A DNA stretch of 64,000 bases, taken from NCBI RefSeq assembly GCF_003590835.1, contig NZ_QYUQ01000002.1, forward strand, positions 3,596,001 through 3,660,000, in the 5' to 3' direction. The notes under the pieces were generated by a model. The model saw nothing but the letters and a program-made list of their open reading frames with translations. It did no database searches and was not told the DNA's origin. Position numbers and translations under genes: made by a program. Numbering within the stretch: position 1 is the first letter of the stretch; every line of letters starts with the position of its first letter. Below are positions 58,586 through 64,000 of the stretch, piece by piece. The DNA is from Noviherbaspirillum sedimenti. GTDB taxonomy: Bacteria; Pseudomonadota; Gammaproteobacteria; Burkholderiales; Burkholderiaceae_D.

Positions 58586-60052
58586 ATGCAACTGCGCGAC
58601 CCTTCCCTGCTGCGGCAGCAGGCATACATCGGCGGCGAATGGCGTGATGCCGCCTCCGGCGCCACCCTGGCCGTGACCAATCCCGCCGATGGCAGTGCGC
58701 TGGGCAGCGTGCCCGACATGGGGCAGGCCGAAACCCGCCAGGCGATCGCCGCTGCCGAACGCGCCTTGCCGGCATGGCGCGCCAAAACGGGCAAGGAACG
58801 CGGTGCCATCCTGCGCCGCTGGCATGACCTGATCGTGCAAAACACCGATGACCTGGCGCTGCTGATGACGCTGGAGCAAGGCAAGCCGCTGGCCGAAGCG
58901 CGCGGCGAAATCGCCTATGCGCTGTCGTTCGTCGAATGGTTCGCCGAAGAAGCCAAGCGCGTCTATGGCGACGTCCTGCCATCCACCCGCGGCGACCAGC
59001 GCTTGCTGGCGTTTCGCCAGCCGATCGGCGTGTGCGCGGCGATCACCGCCTGGAATTTCCCCAGCGCCCTGGTGACCCGCAAGGTGACGCCGGCGCTGGC
59101 CGCCGGCTGCACGGTAGTGCTGAAACCCGCCGAACTGACGCCCTATTCGGCGCTGGCGCTGGCGGCGCTGGCCGAGCGCGCCGGCCTGCCGCCGGGCGTA
59201 TTCAATATCGTCACCGGCAACCCCGTTGCGATCGGCGCCGAACTGACTTCCAATCCGACGGTGCGCAAGCTGACCTTCACCGGCTCGACCGCCACCGGCC
59301 GCCTGCTGATGCAGCAAAGCGCGGCGAACATCAAGAAGCTGTCGCTGGAACTTGGCGGCAATGCTCCCTTCATCGTGTTCGACGATGCCGATCTGGATGC
59401 CGCCATCGAGGGGCTGATGTTGTCCAAGTTCCGCAACGCTGGCCAGACCTGCGTATGCGCCAACCGCGTCTATGTGCACGAGGCCGTGTACGACGACTTT
59501 GCCGCGCGCCTGGCGCAGCGGGTTGCCGTCCTCCGTGTTGGCAACGGTCTTGAAGCTGGCGTCGAGCAGGGACCGCTGATCGATGGCCGGGCCTTGCAGA
59601 AAGTGCAGCGCCTGGTGGGTGACGCGCTGGAGAAGGGCGCGCAACTGCATGTCGGCGGCAACCCGCATGCGCTAGGCGGCACTTTCTTCGAGCCGAGCGT
59701 GATCGGCCCGGTCACGCCTGCCATGGAAATCGCCCGGGAAGAAATCTTCGGCCCGGTGGTGGCACTGTTCCGCTTCCGTACCGAAGCCGAAGTCATCGCC
59801 ATGGCCAACGACACGGAATCCGGCCTGGCCGCCTACTTCTATAGTGAAAACCTGGCGCGGGTCTGGCGCGTGATGGAAGCGCTGGAATACGGCATGGTCG
59901 GCGTCAACACCGGCATGATCTCCAACGAAGTCGGCCCGTTCGGCGGCATCAAGGAATCCGGCCTGGGACGCGAGGGATCCAAGTACGGCATCGAGGAATT
60001 CATGGAGCTGAAATACGCCTGCCTGTCGGGCAATTTCACTGCCGCCGCATAA
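58586..60052 (+). CDS. NAD(P)-dependent aldehyde dehydrogenase (succinate-semialdehyde dehydrogenase family)
   Basis: 488 residues from ATG 58586, ten bases after GAGG; ATG 58577 sits on the site. GabD-type: ITAWNFPSALVTRKVTPALAAG, LTFTGSTATGRLLMQ, catalytic Glu in LSLELGGNAPFIVFDD and catalytic Cys in NAGQTCVCANR. True substrate is set by context, an aldehyde from the GMC enzyme encoded next. Confidence 0.9.
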   Translation: MQLRDPSLLRQQAYIGGEWRDAASGATLAVTNPADGSALGSVPDMGQAETRQAIAAAERALPAWRAKTGKERGAILRRWHDLIVQNTDDLALLMTLEQGKPLAEARGEIAYALSFVEWFAEEAKRVYGDVLPSTRGDQRLLAFRQPIGVCAAITAWNFPSALVTRKVTPALAAGCTVVLKPAELTPYSALALAALAERAGLPPGVFNIVTGNPVAIGAELTSNPTVRKLTFTGSTATGRLLMQQSAANIKKLSLELGGNAPFIVFDDADLDAAIEGLMLSKFRNAGQTCVCANRVYVHEAVYDDFAARLAQRVAVLRVGNGLEAGVEQGPLIDGRALQKVQRLVGDALEKGAQLHVGGNPHALGGTFFEPSVIGPVTPAMEIAREEIFGPVVALFRFRTEAEVIAMANDTESGLAAYFYSENLARVWRVMEALEYGMVGVNTGMISNEVGPFGGIKESGLGREGSKYGIEEFMELKYACLSGNFTAAA

Positions 60053-60089
60053 GCCGGCGCGCAAGCACCAGACGGAGACAAGCACTACC

Positions 60090-61754
60090 ATGACACAAGC
60101 AGCAAGCAATCCTTCCGAAACCTTCGATTACGTCATCGTCGGCTCGGGCGCCGCCGGCGCCATCCTTGCCAATCGTCTTTCCGAAGATGGCAAAGCCACC
60201 GTCTGCCTGCTGGAGGCGGGCTCGGCCGACTGGCATCCGTATATCCACATTCCGGCCGGCTTCATCAAGACGCTGTTTAACCCGGCATGGACCTGGCAGT
60301 TCCAGAGCGAGCCCAGCGACATGACCAACGGCCGCCGCATCCCGCTGCCGCAGGGGCGCGTGCTGGGCGGCTCGACCTCGGTCAACGGCCTGGTGTACAA
60401 CCGCGGCCAGCGCAACGATTTCGACCAGTGGGCGCAACTCGGCAATGCCGGCTGGAGTTATGCCGAAGTGCTGCCGTATTTCAAGCGCACGGAACGCCGG
60501 GCCGGCGGCGACGACCGCTTCCGCGGACGCAGCGGCGCATTGCCGATATCCGACATCGCGTGGATCCATCCGATCAGCGAAGCGTTCATCGCGGGCGCCG
60601 AGTCGCTGGGCATGCCGCGCAATCCGGATTACAACGGCGCCGAGCAGGCCGGCGTCGGCTATTACCAGCGCACCATCCAGGGCCGCTGGCGCATGAGCAC
60701 TTCGCGCACCTTCCTGTGGCCGACCCGCGCGCGCAGCAACCTGTCGATCAAGACCAATGCGCAGGCGGTCCAGATTCTGCTGGACGGCAAGCGCGCCACC
60801 GGCGTGCGCTACATGAAGAACCGCCAGCCCGCCAGCGCCCGTGATGTGCTGGCACGGCGCGAAGTGATCGTCTGCGCCGGCGCCATCAACACGCCCAAGC
60901 TGCTGCAGCTCTCCGGCATCGGCCCGGAAGCGCTGCTGCGCGAGATCGGCGTGCCGGTGCGCCATCATTTACCCGGCGTCGGCGCCAACCTGAGCGACCA
61001 TTTCTCGGTGCGCCTGGTGGCGCGTGTGAAGAACATCGGCACCATGAACGAGATGGCCAGCGGCCTCGGCCTGGGCGGCCAGATCGCCCGCTGGCTGCTG
61101 GGACGCCCCAACATTCTGGCACTGAGCCCGTCACTGGTGCATTTCTTCTGGAAATCGAAAGAAGGCCTGACGCTGCCCGACCTGCAAGGCGTGTTTTCGC
61201 CAGCCAGCTACAAGGAAGGTTATGTCGGCATGCTCGACAGCTTCCCCGGCATGACTGCCGGCGTCTGGCAGCACCGGCCAGACAGCCGCGGCTACGTGCA
61301 TGCGCGCTCGGCCGATGTATTTGCCGACCCGCTGATCCAGGCGAATTATCTGCAGGACCCGCGCGACCGCGAAGTGCTGGTCAACGGCATCCGCCTGGCG
61401 CGGCGCCTGCTGCAGAGTCCTGCGCTGGCGCAGTATGCCGAATGCGAAGCGCTGCCGGGGCCGGACAAGGTCGGCGACGATGAGTTGCTCGATTTCGCGC
61501 GGCGCTATGGCGTGTCTTCCTATCATTTGAACGGCACCGCGCGCATGGGGCCGGCTGACGACCCCATGGCAGTGGTGGATGCGCAGTTGCGCGTGCACGG
61601 GCTGACAGGCTTGCGCGTGGCGGATTCCTCGGTCATGCCGAGCATTCCCTCCGCCAACATCTGCGCGGCGACCATGATGATCGCGGAAAAGGCCGCTGAC
61701 ATGATCCTCGGCCGTGCTCCTCTTGCGGCGGAGGAATTGCTCCCCGCAGAGTGA
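60090..61754 (+). CDS. GMC-family FAD alcohol dehydrogenase (choline dehydrogenase-like)
   Basis: 554 residues: FAD loop YVIVGSGAAGAILANRLSED, GMC signature 1 RVLGGSTSVNGLVYNRG near 90, signature 2 CAGAINTPKLLQLSGIG near 265, and active-site His in SSYHLNGTARMG near 480. Oxidises a primary alcohol to the aldehyde, passing electrons to quinone. It follows the aldehyde dehydrogenase by 37 bases. Confidence 0.9.
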   Translation: MTQAASNPSETFDYVIVGSGAAGAILANRLSEDGKATVCLLEAGSADWHPYIHIPAGFIKTLFNPAWTWQFQSEPSDMTNGRRIPLPQGRVLGGSTSVNGLVYNRGQRNDFDQWAQLGNAGWSYAEVLPYFKRTERRAGGDDRFRGRSGALPISDIAWIHPISEAFIAGAESLGMPRNPDYNGAEQAGVGYYQRTIQGRWRMSTSRTFLWPTRARSNLSIKTNAQAVQILLDGKRATGVRYMKNRQPASARDVLARREVIVCAGAINTPKLLQLSGIGPEALLREIGVPVRHHLPGVGANLSDHFSVRLVARVKNIGTMNEMASGLGLGGQIARWLLGRPNILALSPSLVHFFWKSKEGLTLPDLQGVFSPASYKEGYVGMLDSFPGMTAGVWQHRPDSRGYVHARSADVFADPLIQANYLQDPRDREVLVNGIRLARRLLQSPALAQYAECEALPGPDKVGDDELLDFARRYGVSSYHLNGTARMGPADDPMAVVDAQLRVHGLTGLRVADSSVMPSIPSANICAATMMIAEKAADMILGRAPLAAEELLPAE

Positions 61755-61890
61755 TCGGAATTCGCATGGCGGTATTAGCCGGAACCGCCTGAACGATGCA
61801 ATAGCAGACCGGAGCGCTAGGGGCGGCATTGCCGCAGTGCGAATCCGGCAATTAAACCAAACCGGCAATAACCATTTCATGGAGATGAAC

Positions 61891-63105
61891 ATGCAATTCA
61901 AACGTAAAGCAGTGGCACTGGCTGTGGCGGCCTCGACGGCTATTGGCGCAGCTGCGCCGGCCTCGGCGCAAATCTCCGGTGACACCGTCAAGATCGGCAT
62001 GATCACCGATATGTCGGGCGTCTATGCCGACATTTCCGGCCAGGGCGGCATCGAGGCCATCAAGATGGCGATCGGCGACATGGGCGGCGCCATCAATGGC
62101 AAGAAAATCGAGATGGTCTATGTAGACCACCTGCAAAAGGCCGACATCGGCTCCAGCAAGGCACGCGAATGGGTGGACCGCGACGGTGTCGACTTGCTCA
62201 TGGCTGGCTCCAATTCCGCCGTCATGCTGGCTGCCGGCAAGATCGCCGCGGAAAAGAAAAAGGTCTTCATCATCCCCGCCACCGGCACCGGCCGCATCAC
62301 CAATGAAGACTGCAATCCCTACATGGTGCACTACGGCTACGATACCGTGGCGGCGTCCCGTGGCACCAGTTCGGCGGTGGTCAAGCAGGGCGGCAAGAGC
62401 TGGTATTACCTGACCGCCGACTACGTGTTCGGCATGTCGCTCGAAGGCGATTCGTCCAAGGTGGTCAAGGCCAATGGCGGCACGGTGGTTGGCGCTGCGC
62501 GTCATCCCCTGAACGCTTCGGACTTCTCATCCTTCCTGATGCAGGCGCAGGCCTCCAAGGCCCAGGTGCTGGGTTTCGCCAATGCCAGCAATGATTTGAT
62601 CAGCGCCATCAAGGGTGCCAACGAATTCGGCGTGAGCAAATCCATGAAGATGGCGGTCTTGCTGATGTTCATCACCGACGTGCACGCGCTGGGCCTGCAG
62701 CAGACCCAGGGCCTGTACTCGACCGACAGCTGGTACTGGGACCAGAGCCCGGAATCGCGCGCCTGGTCCAAGCGTTACTTTGCGGTGATGAAACGCATGC
62801 CGACGGCGCTGCACGCCTCGACCTACTCGGCCGCCATGACTTACCTGAAAGCGGTCAAGACGCTCGGCACCGACGATAGCGACAAGATCATGGCTTACCT
62901 GAAGAAAAACCCGGTCAACGACATGTACACCAGCAACGCGAAGATCCGCGAAGATGGCCGCCTGATGAGCGATTTGAAGCTGATTCAGGTGAAGACCCCG
63001 GCCGAATCGAAGGCGCCGTGGGATTACTACAAGATCGTACAGACGATTCCGGCAGCGGACGCCTTCACCACCAAGGCCGAATCCAAGTGCGCCATGTGGA
63101 AATGA
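61891..63105 (+). CDS. Branched-chain-type ABC transporter substrate-binding protein
   Basis: 404 residues from ATG 61891, six bases after GGAG; signal peptide ends APASAQ. Peripla_BP_6/LivK-like fold (TVKIGMITDMSGVYADISGQGG, LMAGSNSAVMLAAGKIAAEKKK, ADYVFGMSLEGDSSKVVKANGGTVVG). Permease and ATPase genes are not in the window. Probably collects the substrate of the operon. Confidence 0.88.
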   Translation: MQFKRKAVALAVAASTAIGAAAPASAQISGDTVKIGMITDMSGVYADISGQGGIEAIKMAIGDMGGAINGKKIEMVYVDHLQKADIGSSKAREWVDRDGVDLLMAGSNSAVMLAAGKIAAEKKKVFIIPATGTGRITNEDCNPYMVHYGYDTVAASRGTSSAVVKQGGKSWYYLTADYVFGMSLEGDSSKVVKANGGTVVGAARHPLNASDFSSFLMQAQASKAQVLGFANASNDLISAIKGANEFGVSKSMKMAVLLMFITDVHALGLQQTQGLYSTDSWYWDQSPESRAWSKRYFAVMKRMPTALHASTYSAAMTYLKAVKTLGTDDSDKIMAYLKKNPVNDMYTSNAKIREDGRLMSDLKLIQVKTPAESKAPWDYYKIVQTIPAADAFTTKAESKCAMWK

Positions 63106-63140
63106 TGGGGGCGTAGCGGCGCGCACCAGCGCGGCAGGGA

Positions 63141-63173
63141 AAAAATGGCACCGATTGCGGTGCCATTTTTTTA
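63141..63173 (+). terminator. Terminator after the catabolic operon
   Basis: AAAAATGGCACCG/CGGTGCCATTTTT, a 13-bp stem with loop ATTG and a T-run; it also faces the convergent EAL gene and could serve both strands. Confidence 0.9.
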
Positions 63174-63203
63174 TCGATGCCGTTGTGTCGCCTCGGGTTC
63201 TGT

Positions 63204-64000
63204 TCAGTGCAGCTTCTTGGCATGCAGCATTTCCAGCATATCGTGCTGCCCGTGCGCGACCTCGGCCTTGCCGAGCGTGCGCACGAAATTGGCCAACCGG
63301 TCATCCTTGATGAAGCTGGCCGACGATTCGGCCTCCAGTATCCTGGCCGGGTCCTGCGGACGCGCCACCGCAAATCCCTGGACGTAATCGACACCGATTT
63401 CGGCCAGGGTCTGCACGGTAGCATGGTCCTCTGCCCATTCGGCGATGGTCTTCATGCCCAGGTTCATCGCCAGATTGACGATCGCTTCCACGATCGCCAC
63501 ATTGGTCGGGTGCTCGTTCATGTTGACCACGAAGCTGCCGTCGATCTTCAGCACGTCGGCCGGCAATTCCTTCAGGTAGGAAAATGAAGTATAGCCGGCG
63601 CCGAAGTCGTCCAGCGCGACCTTGACGCCATAGCTGCGCACCTTGTCGATGAAGCGGCGCGTGTTGTTCAAATCGTGCAGGGCCACACTCTCGGTGATCT
63701 CGACGCACAGGCGGCTGGCCGCGCGCGGATTATCCGCCAGCATCGCATAGGCGTCCTGCACGAAGCGTTCGTCGTTAAGCGAGGCGCCACTCAGGTTCAT
63801 GCAGACGAAACGGGTGCGCTTCAAGTGGTCGTAGTGGCGGTCGAGCCACGCCAGCGTGGTGGACATCACCCAGCGGTCCACCGCGCCGGTGCGGCCGCTG
63901 TTTTCGGCGGCGCCGATGATGCGGCCGGCCGGGATGACGCTGCCGTCGGCATTGCGCATGCGCAGCAACACTTCGAAGTTGAGCGACTCGTGCGGCGTTG
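63204..64000 (-). CDS. EAL-domain c-di-GMP phosphodiesterase, C-terminal part (partial)
   Basis: At least 265 codons; the frame runs off the right edge, so the N terminus lies outside. EAL-domain text: ESLNFEVLLRMRNADG, where EVLLR stands in for the EAL signature, then FVCMNLSGASLND, CVEITESVALHD (metal Glu), VALDDFGAGYTSFSYLKELPADVLKIDG (DDFG loop), TIAEWAED and GVDYVQGFAVARP. The signature E is present, but the motif is EVL rather than EAL. Usually fused to GGDEF/PAS domains. A C-terminal tail of about 45 residues follows. Confidence 0.88.
   Translation of the reverse strand, partial: TPHESLNFEVLLRMRNADGSVIPAGRIIGAAENSGRTGAVDRWVMSTTLAWLDRHYDHLKRTRFVCMNLSGASLNDERFVQDAYAMLADNPRAASRLCVEITESVALHDLNNTRRFIDKVRSYGVKVALDDFGAGYTSFSYLKELPADVLKIDGSFVVNMNEHPTNVAIVEAIVNLAMNLGMKTIAEWAEDHATVQTLAEIGVDYVQGFAVARPQDPARILEAESSASFIKDDRLANFVRTLGKAEVAHGQHDMLEMLHAKKLH

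Noticed and set aside
56303..59668. Very long open frame (over 1100 codons) on the minus strand
   Set aside because: It lies antisense to the CoA-transferase, lyase and dehydrogenase genes, is rich in His/Arg/Gln as GC-rich shadow frames are, and shows no domain. A byproduct of codon bias.

Overview
The window reads as a chromosome segment of a betaproteobacterium, most likely of the family Oxalobacteraceae (Herminiimonas/Herbaspirillum/Collimonas type). This rests on GC-rich coding sequence, gene orders typical of that group (TorF porin-glnK-amtB-gshA-gshB-PTS IIA-ptsH-ptsI; metX-metW; gatCAB divergent from mreBCD-mrdA-rodA-rlpA; rsmI-lppC-yraN-diaA-BON lipoprotein) and the protein types themselves. 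The genus is not determined, and no tRNA, rRNA, CRISPR or phage genes were seen.

Layout. 0-12.5 kb is core: ubiK, a nitrogen-regulated TorF porin/GlnK/AmtB operon with a sigma-54 promoter, glutathione synthesis (gshA, gshB), a regulatory PTS (man-type EIIA, HPr, EI), methionine synthesis (metX, metW) behind a SAM-II riboswitch with its own promoter and terminator, an AmpG-like permease and an M48 protease. From 12.5 to 33.3 kb lies an accessory block bordered on both sides by wreckage: an HD-GYP fragment, a decayed membrane-protein gene, a broken IS481 transposase and a deleted nitrate-transporter binding-protein gene on the left; an IS5 fragment fused to a globin-coupled-sensor fragment on the right. 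From 33.3 to 64 kb is mostly core again: xthA, pyrE, gatCAB, the rod-shape/elongasome operon, rsmI and neighbours, a NarX-type histidine kinase, MscS, then a catabolic operon (LysR, CoA-transferase, HMG-CoA lyase, aldehyde dehydrogenase, GMC dehydrogenase, branched-chain-type binding protein) and the C-terminal part of an EAL protein at the right edge.

The most interesting part is 14.1-26.3 kb. One polypeptide joins a NirB-like FAD/NAD(P)H oxidoreductase, a BFD-type [2Fe-2S] domain and a membrane domain with two exact H-x13-H pairs, the spacing of ferric-reductase/NOX di-heme b proteins. It is followed by a membrane-anchored cytochrome c with ten CxxCH sites and one CX4CH site, a DUF3365 monoheme protein, a small cytochrome c, a globin, and a complete ccmABCDEFGHI set for cytochrome c maturation. 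My reading is a self-contained NAD(P)H-to-periplasm electron conduit ending in a HAO/nitrite-reductase-like multiheme protein. It appears to be under an NtrC/sigma-54 promoter inherited from a now broken nitrate-transport operon, and is followed by an intact nitrate/sulfonate-class ABC transporter and a ModE-like regulator. The function (nitrite, NO or hydroxylamine chemistry) is inferred, not shown.

Several genes carry damage visible in the sequence: a 2-base deletion truncating the globin, an in-frame internal deletion plus a stop in the IS481 transposase, a double-deleted nrtA-like gene, and a gene start (RBS plus about four codons) cut off by IS5.
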